Assembly (NCBI RefSeq): GCF_009695585.1
Contig: NZ_VUNR01000030.1
Span: 1-34,355 of the forward strand
Direction: 5' to 3'
Length of the DNA: 34,355 nucleotides
Source: Anaerovibrio slackiae
GTDB taxonomy: Bacteria > Bacillota > Negativicutes > Selenomonadales > Selenomonadaceae
The notes beneath the pieces were generated by a model that saw only the letters and a list, made by a program, of their open reading frames with translations, was not told where the DNA came from and ran no database searches. Shown here in pieces: positions 16,770-24,815 of the stretch (within the stretch, counting starts at the first letter, position 1; the number at the start of each line of letters is the position of its first letter). The translations under genes were made by a program, and so were the position numbers.

Positions 16770-17393
16770 TTACATCTGGCGATAGATGCCGATAACCTTG
16801 CCCAGGACGGATACATCAGTCCCGTAGATTGGCTGCATGGAGTCGTTCTCAGGCTGGAGGCGGATGCGGTCATCTTCCTTGAAGAAACGCTTTACAGTAG
16901 CGCCCTCGCTGGTATCGTCGTTGACCATAGCCACTACAATGTCGCTGTTCTCAGCGGTATTCTGCTGGCGCACCATCAGGTAATCGCCATCGTTGATGCC
17001 TGCGTTAATCATGCTCTCGCCCTTTACCCGGAGCATGAAGCACTCGCTGCTGGTGCCCATGAGGTTCACAGGGAAAGCGAAGGTATCCTCGATATTCTCC
17101 TGTGCCAGGATAGGCATACCGGCAGTAACGGTGCCAACCAGCGGTACATTGACAGTGCGCTCCCAAGGCTTGTCCTCCAAAAGGTCAATTGCCCTAGGCT
17201 TGGTAGGGTCACGGCGGATCATGCCTGCTGCTTCCAGCTGGTTCAGGTAGCCATGTACGGTGGAGCTGGATTTCAGCCCTACTTCCTTGCCGATTTCACG
17301 AACGGAAGGCGGATAACCTTTCTTCATCAGCTGCTCCTTGATAACCTTGTAAATCTGCTCCATTCTCTTGTCTGCACAACGCTTGCGTCCCAT
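16770..17393 (-). CDS. lexA: LexA repressor
   Basis: A 207-residue SOS repressor. The N-terminal winged helix-turn-helix includes GYPPSVREIGKEVGLKSSSTVHGYLNQLEAAGMIRRD; the self-cleavage bond is Ala91-Gly92 (GTVTAGMP), and the Ser-Lys dyad is Ser127 (VKGESMINAG) and Lys168 (ATVKRFF). Length and all catalytic residues are normal. ATG at 17393 is preceded by GAAAGGAAG; a TTG two codons upstream is less likely. The promoter spacer holds a short palindrome that may be its own operator. It diverges from larE. Confidence 0.96.
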   Translation of the reverse strand: MGRKRCADKRMEQIYKVIKEQLMKKGYPPSVREIGKEVGLKSSSTVHGYLNQLEAAGMIRRDPTKPRAIDLLEDKPWERTVNVPLVGTVTAGMPILAQENIEDTFAFPVNLMGTSSECFMLRVKGESMINAGINDGDYLMVRQQNTAENSDIVVAMVNDDTSEGATVKRFFKEDDRIRLQPENDSMQPIYGTDVSVLGKVIGIYRQM

Positions 17394-17445
17394 AAACAAA
17401 ACTTCCTTTCATTTTTTATTTTGATTTCACATTCGATGTAAATCT

Positions 17446-17474
17446 ATTGTACCATATAAACGTTTGATTGTAAA
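17446..17474 (-). promoter_or_regulatory. lexA promoter with a palindrome in the spacer
   Basis: On the minus strand TTTACA (17469-17474) and TACAAT (17446-17451) are 17 bp apart. AAACGTTT (17458-17465) lies in the spacer and could be part of an autoregulatory LexA site. It does not match the Bacillus LexA box (GAAC-N4-GTTC), so the assignment is tentative. Confidence 0.6.
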
Positions 17475-17555
17475 GCGTTCTGCAAACAAAAGTGCCTCGG
17501 GTATGAAAAATTTTTTTGAAAAGGGGATTTATGAGCAAATATGTAAGATATTTGT

Positions 17556-17584
17556 TTGAACAATTGGCTTCAATACAGTATAAT
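17556..17584 (+). promoter_or_regulatory. Promoter of the larEBC genes
   Basis: TTGAAC (17556-17561) and TATAAT (17579-17584) with a 17-bp spacer, about 130 bp upstream of larE. The intervening leader is a repetitive TTAGTTAG-rich stretch. Confidence 0.75.
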
Positions 17585-17590
17585 ATAGAA

Positions 17591-17656
17591 TAGTTACTGA
17601 ATTAGTTAGCTGATTAATTGGTTAGTTAGTCAATTAGTTAGTAGTTAATAGTTAGT
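17591..17656 (+). repeat. Degenerate TTAGTTAG repeats in the larE leader
   Basis: ATTAGTTAG-like units of 8-9 nt recur at least six times with small changes. The stretch lies between the promoter and the larE start and contains no reading frame of note. Confidence 0.65.
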
Positions 17657-17712
17657 GTTGGATGTATCTGTGCTATTTTTATCTGTGTTATTTAAAACGG
17701 GAGATTTGTGCT

Positions 17713-18459
17713 ATGGACTTAAAGGAATTTTTTGCAACATATCCAAAGGTGGCGCTGGGCTTTTCCGGCGGCGTTGATTCCTCCTATCTGCTCTATGCGG
17801 CAAAGAAGTGCGGGGCTGATATCAAGCCATACTATGTGAAGGGAAAGTTTCAGGCGGAATTTGAGCTGCAGGATGCCATGGAGGTGGCAAGGTTCGTGGG
17901 GGCGGATAACATGACAATCCTGCATGTGGAACCACTGGAGGATGAGCGTGTGGTGGCCAATGATGCCATGCGCTGCTACTACTGCAAGTGCAACGTGTTT
18001 GGCGCTATCAAGGAACAGGCGGCAAAGGATGGCTACGATGTCATCATCGATGGCACAAATGCCTCGGATGACCTGAACGACAGGGCAGGCTCCATTGCCC
18101 TGCGGGAGATGAAGGTGCTTTCCCCCCTGCGCATGTCCGGCATCACCAAGACCGCCATCAGGCTCCTGTCCAAGGAAGCCGGGCTGATGACCTGGGACAA
18201 GCCTGCCTATGCCTGCCTGGCTACCAGGATTCCTACCGGCATGCCGGTAACGGAGGAGCTTCTGGAAAAGGTGGAAAAGGCTGAAAGCGAGCTCATGTCC
18301 CTGGGGTATCGGGATTTCCGGGTACGTGTGCTGGGCAATGCCGCCAAGCTGCAGCTGAAGCCGGAGCAGATGGCAAAGCTGATGGGGGAAAGGTATCTGG
18401 TGCTGTATGTACTGGAGCAGTATTTTGATGAGGTTTACCTGGACTTAAAAGATCGCTGA
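17713..18459 (+). CDS. larE: Nickel-pincer cofactor sulfur transferase LarE
   Basis: LarE adenylates and sulfurises the pyridinium dicarboxylate made by LarB. The 248-residue product has the PP-loop SGGVDSS (residues 18-24), RCYYCKCN with Cys88, Cys91 and Cys93, and YACLATR with Cys168. Cys168 corresponds to the sacrificial cysteine of Lactobacillus LarE; the additional CxxC resembles three-cysteine LarE proteins that hold a [4Fe-4S] cluster and may not need to sacrifice a side chain. MDLKEFF at 17713 is the expected N-terminus; a frame open upstream lacks support. First gene of larE-larB-larC, under its own promoter. Confidence 0.92.
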   Translation: MDLKEFFATYPKVALGFSGGVDSSYLLYAAKKCGADIKPYYVKGKFQAEFELQDAMEVARFVGADNMTILHVEPLEDERVVANDAMRCYYCKCNVFGAIKEQAAKDGYDVIIDGTNASDDLNDRAGSIALREMKVLSPLRMSGITKTAIRLLSKEAGLMTWDKPAYACLATRIPTGMPVTEELLEKVEKAESELMSLGYRDFRVRVLGNAAKLQLKPEQMAKLMGERYLVLYVLEQYFDEVYLDLKDR

Positions 18460-18541
18460 TAAAAAATACTGTTAATTTTACAGTGCCGTGAATAATAAGT
18501 ACAGTTAATTGGCATATAATGAGTATATAAGGAATGTTTAT

Positions 18542-19294
18542 ATGAAAGATTTGCATGAAATGCTGCTAAAGGTAAGGCAGGGGGAGATTTCCCTGGCGGA
18601 GGCGGAAAGCTACCTGCGGCGAAAGCCCTTTGAGGATATGGGTTATGCCAAGGTGGACACCCACAGGCGTGTCAGGTCGGGCTTTCCCGAGGTAATTTTT
18701 GCCCAGGGCAAGGCGGATGAGCACCTGCTGGCGATCTTCCAGCGGATATTTGAGGACGAGGGGGAGGTCATGGCAACTCGTGCCTCTGAGCAGCAGTATG
18801 AGCTGATTGCTGCCAGGCTGCCGGAGGCAAGATATGACAAGCTGTCACGGATTATTACCTGTGTGCGGTCAGCCAGGCAGAAGCAGGGCTGTATCGCTGT
18901 CTGTACAGCAGGTACGGCAGATATTCCCGTGGCAGAGGAAGCGGCACAGGTGGCGGAGTATTTTGGCAACTACGTTGAACGTATTTATGATGTAGGTGTC
19001 AGCGGCATCCACCGCCTGCTGTCCAGGCTGGACATTATTCAGAAGGCCAACTGCGTGATTGCCGTTGCCGGTATGGAGGGGGCACTGGGCAGTGTCATAG
19101 CCGGGCTGGTGGATAAGCCGGTAATAGCCGTGCCCACCTCCATAGGCTATGGGGCCAATTTTCACGGGGTTTCGGCACTTCTTACCATGATAAATTCTTG
19201 TGCCAACGGCATAGCCACAGTAAACATTGATAACGGCTACGGGGCAGGCTATATTGCCGCCCAGATTAACAGGCTGGCAGCAGCTGAGGCGTGA
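18542..19294 (+). CDS. larB: Pyridinium-3,5-dicarboxylate synthase LarB
   Basis: LarB carboxylates nicotinic acid adenine dinucleotide and releases AMP, the first step of nickel-pincer nucleotide synthesis. The 250-residue protein has the usual N-terminal helix (LLKVRQGEISLAEAE), ALGSVIAGLVDKPVIAVPTSIGYGANF from the AIR-carboxylase-like domain, and the C-terminal ALLTMINSCANGIATVNIDNGYGAGYIA. ATG at 18542 has AAGGAA 8 nt upstream and gives the normal start. It lies 82 bp after larE. Confidence 0.94.
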   Translation: MKDLHEMLLKVRQGEISLAEAESYLRRKPFEDMGYAKVDTHRRVRSGFPEVIFAQGKADEHLLAIFQRIFEDEGEVMATRASEQQYELIAARLPEARYDKLSRIITCVRSARQKQGCIAVCTAGTADIPVAEEAAQVAEYFGNYVERIYDVGVSGIHRLLSRLDIIQKANCVIAVAGMEGALGSVIAGLVDKPVIAVPTSIGYGANFHGVSALLTMINSCANGIATVNIDNGYGAGYIAAQINRLAAAEA

Positions 19295-19357
19295 TTGGGG
19301 CGTGCCGGTATAGCTATCAATAATGCACAGGGCTGTGATTAGAAGAAGGGGGATATA

Positions 19358-20818
19358 ATGAGCAGGATTTTGTATATTGATGCACCATTTGGCATCAGCG
19401 GTGATATGATGGCGGCTGCGCTTCTGGATTTGGGGGCAAGCTATGAGAAGGTGCAGGAGGTGCTTGCCAGTTTGCCGGTGAGGGGCTTTGCCACGGAAAT
19501 TTCCCGGGTGAAGAAGGCAGGGCTTGATATGTGTGATTTTCTGGTAAAGCTTGATAAAGCGCACGAAAATCACGACCACGATATGGCGTATCTGCACGGC
19601 CATGACCACGAGCATCAGCATGACCATGACCACGAGCATCAGCATGACCATGAACATGAACATGAGCATGAACATGAGCACTACGGTCATGACCATCACC
19701 ATGAGCACAGCCATGAACACATGCAGCATACTCATGACCACGAGCATGACCACGAACACCATCATCATCACCATCATGAGCACCGGGGCATGCCGGAAAT
19801 CCGGGAGATTTTATCTGCCAGCAGCCTGAGCCCGGCAGCCAGAGCCACCGCCCTGAGGATATTTGACGTGCTGGCAGCAGCTGAGGCAAAGGCCCACGGC
19901 ACGGATATTGACCTGGTGCATTTTCATGAGGTAGGGGCAGTGGACTCCATTGTGGATATTGTGGTCATTGCCGTCTGCCTGGAGGATTTGCGGCTGGATG
20001 GGGTTGTAGTGGGCAGCCTCACCGACGGCTGCGGCACCATCCGCTGCCAGCACGGCATTATGGCAGTGCCGGTGCCTGCCGTGACCAATATCGCCCTGCA
20101 GCATAACCTCAGGCTGAAAATCAGCCACATAGAGGGGGAGCTGGTGACGCCTACAGGGGCGGCAGTGGCGGCAGCTATCCGCACGTCGGGCAGGCTGCCG
20201 GATGAGTATCGGATTATTGCCTCCGGCATGGGAGCTGGCAAGAGGGAGTACAGCGTGCCCAGCTTCCTGCGGCTGCTGCTTTTGGATACAGATGCCGTCA
20301 AGGATGATGCCGGGCATGAGAACACGACAGGCAGGGGAGATACGGCAGGCATGGCTGGCGTGGCAGCCAAGGCAGACACGGTAGCCCGCCTGGAGACCAA
20401 CATTGATGACAGCAATGGCGAGGCCCTGGGGCTGGTCATGGAGAAGCTCATGGCTGCCGGGGCACTGGATGCCTGGTTTACGCCTATTTACATGAAGAAA
20501 AACCGCCCTGCCTACATGCTTGGGGTTATCTGCCGCCCGGAGGATACCGGCAGCATGGAGGGGATTATCTTCCGGCATACCAGCAGCATCGGCATCCGCA
20601 GCCAGCTTTTCCAGCGGCACATTATGGAGAGGGAGCTGCAGGAGATCATGGTTGACGGCATTGCCGTTCAGGTCAAGCTGTGCCGCTATGGGGACATAGA
20701 GAAATGCTATCCGGAGTATAGAAGCATCAGGCTTTTGCAGGAAAGAAAGGGGCTGGACTACCTTTCTGCCTATGAATTAATAAGAATGTCCGCCATGAAG
20801 CAGAAAAATATGCTATAA
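19358..20818 (+). CDS. larC: Nickel insertion protein LarC with a large His-rich loop
   Basis: LarC uses CTP to insert nickel into the pincer nucleotide. The 486-residue product reads MSRILYIDAPFGISGDMM (family N-terminus), then a histidine-rich insert at about residues 68-147 with some 38 His in HD/HE repeats, then VHFHEVGAVDSIVDI, TPTGAA, ETNIDDSNGEALG and a C-terminal ferredoxin-like domain. In Lactobacillus plantarum the two halves are joined by a programmed frameshift; here they are one continuous frame. The His loop probably stores or delivers nickel. No larA (lactate racemase) or nickel transporter gene is in the window, so the cofactor serves an enzyme encoded elsewhere. Confidence 0.95.
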   Translation: MSRILYIDAPFGISGDMMAAALLDLGASYEKVQEVLASLPVRGFATEISRVKKAGLDMCDFLVKLDKAHENHDHDMAYLHGHDHEHQHDHDHEHQHDHEHEHEHEHEHYGHDHHHEHSHEHMQHTHDHEHDHEHHHHHHHEHRGMPEIREILSASSLSPAARATALRIFDVLAAAEAKAHGTDIDLVHFHEVGAVDSIVDIVVIAVCLEDLRLDGVVVGSLTDGCGTIRCQHGIMAVPVPAVTNIALQHNLRLKISHIEGELVTPTGAAVAAAIRTSGRLPDEYRIIASGMGAGKREYSVPSFLRLLLLDTDAVKDDAGHENTTGRGDTAGMAGVAAKADTVARLETNIDDSNGEALGLVMEKLMAAGALDAWFTPIYMKKNRPAYMLGVICRPEDTGSMEGIIFRHTSSIGIRSQLFQRHIMERELQEIMVDGIAVQVKLCRYGDIEKCYPEYRSIRLLQERKGLDYLSAYELIRMSAMKQKNML

Positions 20819-20932
20819 TGTGCTATACTATACAATTGGCATTATTGTGTGCTAGAATATATATTAGAATGTATAATTATAATTAATATTATTGCAGGTG
20901 TGTCGTCAATATAGTTTTTTGAGGGATAGGCT

Positions 20933-22702
20933 ATGAAACAGATACCGTACTTGTGTAATGACGAAATTGATTTCAGGGAAAAAATCGAGTCCTTTAAGGA
21001 AAGCCTGGCGGAAATGCCGGAGTATAGCTGTATTCTTGCTACTATTTATGTGGATTCCTATTTTCAGGAAATCACTCCCAGGCTGGTGGACAGATTGAAA
21101 CGGCTGCTGCCTGATGTGAAGATTGTGGGCGGCACGGTATCTGCCAACATTACGGCAGGTGTCATCAACCTGTTTGGCATTTCGCTGACCTTTTCGGTAT
21201 TTTTTAAATCTACGGTGGATGTGATAGCTATTCCTTGGAAGGATGGGGAGAGTGCCAGGCTGGGCAAGGATTTGCTATGGTATATCCGGCAGCTCTACCA
21301 GCCGGTGGCTGTGCAGATGATTTCCTCCGGTTACAACCTTGATTTGGTGCCGTTTCTCCGGGAGCTGTCCAACATTCCTGAGGATATTGCCGTGTTTGGC
21401 GGCGTGGTGGACGATGGCACCGTTTCGGGGCCTGGCTTTGTCTTTACGGCAGAGGAGTTCATCCCCCGGGGCATGGCAGTGGTGATTTACAAGGGCAGGA
21501 GCCTTTTTGTGCACATGTGCAGCAGCAGCGGCTGGCAGCCTCTGGGGCGCAAGATGAAGATTACGGCCCTGGCCGACAACCAGACCACTATTGCCGACCT
21601 GGACAACGGCACTACCGTCAGGGATGTCTATGAAAAGTACCTGGGGGTGAACTGGAATGAGTCATTTCTTGATGAGGCGGTGGTTTTTCCTGTCTGCATC
21701 AACAGGAACGGCACTATCCTCAACCGTATGCCCCGTGCCCTGCGGCCTGATGGCTCCGCCAACTACGGCGCGGATTTTCAGATTGGCGAGGTCATCCAGC
21801 TCTGCTATGGCAACCCTACGGTGGTTATTCAGGGAACCTACGGCATCCAGTACGACATGGTGCGCTTCCAGCCGGAGGGGATTTTTGCGGTCAGCTGCTG
21901 GGCCAGGCGTGTGCTGCTGAACAAGGATGTCAATCAGGAGCTGGAGGTGTGCAGGAGCTGTGCGCCTTCCACGGGGATTTATGCCCTGGGTGAGTACGTC
22001 CGGGACCAGAAGGGGCGCATCCATCTCAACAATATGTACCTGAGCATTGTAGGCATGCGGGAGGGGGGAACTGTCAACCTGCCCAACGATATGAGCTACC
22101 TGCATCAGAAGGTGCGGTTCCAGAACAAGGGCAACAGCGTCCTCAGCCACATGCTGCATTTTGTGCAGGCGGTGTCCGAGGAGCTGGAGGATTACAACAG
22201 GCAGCTGCGTCATATAGCAGACACTGACAAGCTGACCGGCATGTACAACCGGGGCGCCCTGGACCGCCTCCTGGAGGAGGAGATAAGGCGTTCTAGTGAG
22301 AAGATGGAGCCCCTGTCCCTGATGGTGCTGGATGTGGACAATTTCAAGACCATCAATGACAATTTCGGCCATCTCATCGGGGATGCCTCCCTGATGTGCG
22401 TGGCAAATATCATCCAGGAAAGCGTGCTGGAAATTGATTTTCCTGGCCGCTGGGGCGGTGATGAGTTCATGGTCATCATGCGGGATGCCGACAGCGAGGC
22501 GGCCATGAAAATAGGTGAGCGCATCCGCCGGAATGTGGAGGCATTTTCCATGGAGAACGGCATGCTGCGCATGTCCATCAGCGGCGGCATTGCCACGCTG
22601 CACGGCCTTGATGACAAGGATTCGCTGTTCAAGCGGGCAGATGATGCCCTGTACAGGGCAAAGTACAAGTTCGGCAAGAACAACGTACAGATTATCAAAT
22701 AA
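20933..22702 (+). CDS. FIST sensor-diguanylate cyclase fusion (GGDEF)
   Basis: A 589-residue cytosolic protein without membrane segments. Residues ~1-385 resemble a FIST and FIST_C sensor (IVGGTVSANITAG, VFGGVVDDGT, GWQPLGRKMKITAL, ALGEYVR, HLNNMYLSIVG), thought to bind small ligands such as amino acids. A helix at ~400-425 leads to a GGDEF domain with the active-site GGDEF at 508-512 and DKLTGMYNRGALD and LDVDNFKTIND blocks. It should make cyclic di-GMP in response to a soluble signal. Five residues before the motif the sequence is LEID, so the inhibitory RxxD I-site is missing. It is transcribed alone or with the U32 gene downstream. Confidence 0.88.
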   Translation: MKQIPYLCNDEIDFREKIESFKESLAEMPEYSCILATIYVDSYFQEITPRLVDRLKRLLPDVKIVGGTVSANITAGVINLFGISLTFSVFFKSTVDVIAIPWKDGESARLGKDLLWYIRQLYQPVAVQMISSGYNLDLVPFLRELSNIPEDIAVFGGVVDDGTVSGPGFVFTAEEFIPRGMAVVIYKGRSLFVHMCSSSGWQPLGRKMKITALADNQTTIADLDNGTTVRDVYEKYLGVNWNESFLDEAVVFPVCINRNGTILNRMPRALRPDGSANYGADFQIGEVIQLCYGNPTVVIQGTYGIQYDMVRFQPEGIFAVSCWARRVLLNKDVNQELEVCRSCAPSTGIYALGEYVRDQKGRIHLNNMYLSIVGMREGGTVNLPNDMSYLHQKVRFQNKGNSVLSHMLHFVQAVSEELEDYNRQLRHIADTDKLTGMYNRGALDRLLEEEIRRSSEKMEPLSLMVLDVDNFKTINDNFGHLIGDASLMCVANIIQESVLEIDFPGRWGGDEFMVIMRDADSEAAMKIGERIRRNVEAFSMENGMLRMSISGGIATLHGLDDKDSLFKRADDALYRAKYKFGKNNVQIIK

Positions 22703-22755
22703 AGCTGATACAGCTGATAAAGCGATTAAGCTAATAAAGCAATCAAGCTAAAGCA
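22703..22755 (+). repeat. Degenerate 9-nt AGCTGATAA repeats before the U32 gene
   Basis: AGCTGATAC, AGCTGATAA and several shorter variants (AGCGATTA, AGCTAATAA, AGCAATCA) run from the stop codon of the FIST-GGDEF gene to the AAAGGAG ribosome site of the next gene. Confidence 0.75.
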
Positions 22756-22771
22756 AAGGAGTATATTTAAC

Positions 22772-24721
22772 ATGATTTTAAACCGTAAATCCGTTGAGCT
22801 GCTGGCACCGGCCGGCAACTGGGATGCACTGGTAGCAGCAGTGGAAGCAGGTGCTGACGCTGTTTATCTGGGTGGCAAGCATTTTAACATGCGCATGCAC
22901 AGGAACAAGGAGACCAATTTCGATGATGAGATGCTGAAGAAGGCCATTGAGTATGCCCATGCCCATGGCGTGCAGCTGTACATTACCCTGAACAACCTCA
23001 TCAGCGTGGAGGAAGTGGAGCCTCTCAAGCGTTACCTGACATATCTCAACGAGATCAGGCCGGATGCGATTCTGGTGCAGGATTTTGCGGTTTTGGAGCT
23101 GACCAGGGAGCTGGGTGTGGATATTCCCCTGCATACCTCCGTCATGATGAATACCCATAACGAGCATGCCATCAAGAAGCTGAAGGAGTACGGCATTACC
23201 CGCATCGTAGTGGGCAGGGAGATGACTCTTTCGGAGCTGGCTCTGTTCAAGGAGCGCACCGGGCTGGAAATCGAATATTTCATGCATGGCGATATGTGCA
23301 TTGCTGAAAGCGGCCAGTGCATCCACTCCGGGGTGCTGTTCGGCCAGAGCGGCAACCGGGGACGCTGCCTGAAGCCGTGCCGCTGGCAGTACAAGCTGAT
23401 TGACGAGGCGACGGGGGAGGTTCTTGATAAGGATGACCAGCAGGACTACAAGCTGGCCCTGAAGGACATGTGCATGTACAGGAATATCCCGGAGCTGATT
23501 CAGGCAGGGGTATTTTCCTTCAAGATTGAGGGGCGCATGCGCCCGGCGGATTTTGTGCGCCGCATCGTGGCTACCTACAGAAAGGCAATTGATGCCTATA
23601 TTGCAGACCCGATGGGCTATACGGTGGATGAGGAAGGCTGGAAGGAATTGTACGAGAACCGGGCCCGTGACTTTACCACTACCTTTGCCCTGGGGCAGCC
23701 GGATGAAAGGGCCATCGGCTTTGACGGCAGCCGGGAGCCGCGTTTCTTCAGCAGTGCTGTGGAGGAGCCGGGCTTCCAGGATGATATCCTGAAGGCGGAG
23801 GAGCCTATCCGGGCGGAGAATCCTGCCCACAGAACCCTGTCCGTGCAGGTTTCTGACCTGGCTGCGGTAAGGGCGGCCTGTGAAAATGGTGCGGATACGG
23901 TGTATCTGGCCGGTGAGGTGTTCAAGCCGAAGAAGCCGTGGACGCTGAAGGAGATTGCAGAAGCCATTGCCATCGGCAGGGAGCATGGCACCAGGATTGT
24001 CATCAGCACCCCGAGAACCACCATGCGCCGGGAGTGCGGCGAGCTGGAGCAGTTCCTTCAGGCTGTGGATGCCTTGCAGCCGTCAGGCATCATGGTAAGC
24101 AACCTGGGTTCCTTGAAGCTGGCCCAGGAGTGCACCAGCCTGCCTGTGCAGGCGGATTTTTCCTTCAACCTTTTCAACCACATGGCAGCCACCTTCCTGA
24201 AGAAGAACGGCATTGTCATGGGGACGGCATCCTTGGAGCTGGCCTTTGAGCAGGTGAGGGGGCTGGTGGAGAATTCTCCGCTGCCGATTGAGGTTATTGT
24301 GCATGGCTCCTATGAGTCCATGATCTGCGACCACAATTTTGCTGCCATGCAGCTGCCGTACAATCACCTGGCAAATCCGGAGCTGGTGGAGAAGCATTAT
24401 GCACTGAAGGACACTGCCGGGGAGATTCATTCCCTGCGCATGGATCAGTTCGGGCGCAACCACATCCTGTTTGCCAAGGATTTGTGCTATTATCCGTATC
24501 TGGAAAAGTTCAACGGCGTGGCTTCCTTCAGGATTGAGGCCAAGGACTATGAGCCGGAGCTTGTGGGCAGGCTGACTGCCGCCTACAGAAAGGCTCTGGA
24601 CAAGCTGTCCGCCGGGGAGCCGTATCTTGACGAGGCTGATTTTGCTGCCATGCAGCAGGAGGGGCCTAGGAAGCTGGGCGTAGGCGTGTACCGTTTCCGC
24701 CAGTCACAGAATTCGCTGTAA
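22772..24721 (+). CDS. U32 family protein, two-module (RlhA-like)
   Basis: A 649-residue cytosolic protein. The first module starts VELLAPAGNWDALVAAVEAGADAVYLGG and has the U32 signature EYFMHGDMCIAESGQCIHS (from residue 168), with further cysteines in RGRCLKPCRW that may hold an Fe-S cluster. A second barrel-like module begins at ~365 (LSVQVSDLAAVRAACENGADTVYLAGEVF). Length and order resemble RlhA, which hydroxylates C2501 of 23S rRNA in E. coli, and the UbiU/UbiV pair. A peptidase role is doubtful for this family. Start supported by AAAGGAG. Confidence 0.82.
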   Translation: MILNRKSVELLAPAGNWDALVAAVEAGADAVYLGGKHFNMRMHRNKETNFDDEMLKKAIEYAHAHGVQLYITLNNLISVEEVEPLKRYLTYLNEIRPDAILVQDFAVLELTRELGVDIPLHTSVMMNTHNEHAIKKLKEYGITRIVVGREMTLSELALFKERTGLEIEYFMHGDMCIAESGQCIHSGVLFGQSGNRGRCLKPCRWQYKLIDEATGEVLDKDDQQDYKLALKDMCMYRNIPELIQAGVFSFKIEGRMRPADFVRRIVATYRKAIDAYIADPMGYTVDEEGWKELYENRARDFTTTFALGQPDERAIGFDGSREPRFFSSAVEEPGFQDDILKAEEPIRAENPAHRTLSVQVSDLAAVRAACENGADTVYLAGEVFKPKKPWTLKEIAEAIAIGREHGTRIVISTPRTTMRRECGELEQFLQAVDALQPSGIMVSNLGSLKLAQECTSLPVQADFSFNLFNHMAATFLKKNGIVMGTASLELAFEQVRGLVENSPLPIEVIVHGSYESMICDHNFAAMQLPYNHLANPELVEKHYALKDTAGEIHSLRMDQFGRNHILFAKDLCYYPYLEKFNGVASFRIEAKDYEPELVGRLTAAYRKALDKLSAGEPYLDEADFAAMQQEGPRKLGVGVYRFRQSQNSL

Positions 24722-24789
24722 TAGCTTTTATTGCTGTAAATATTTGTAATATCTTTAATAGTTGTGATAGCTGTAATAGATATTACTTT
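24722..24789 (+). repeat. Degenerate 9-nt TAGCTGTAA repeats before the aminotransferase
   Basis: Seven units of 9 nt (one of 10) such as TAGCTTTTA, TTGCTGTAA, TAGTTGTGA and TAGCTGTAA fill almost all of the spacer after the U32 gene. Confidence 0.75.
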
Positions 24790-24815
24790 GGATAAATATA
24801 TGGGAGAGTTGTTTT

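Noticed and set aside
17521-17560. Bacillus-type LexA box (GAAC-N4-GTTC) between lexA and larE
   Set aside because: No matching sequence was found; only a different palindrome (AAACGTTT) lies in the lexA promoter.
19560-19790. His-codon repeat in larC as a CRISPR or satellite array
   Set aside because: The CAT/CAC repeats are in frame, encode the known His-rich LarC loop, and lack repeat-spacer structure.
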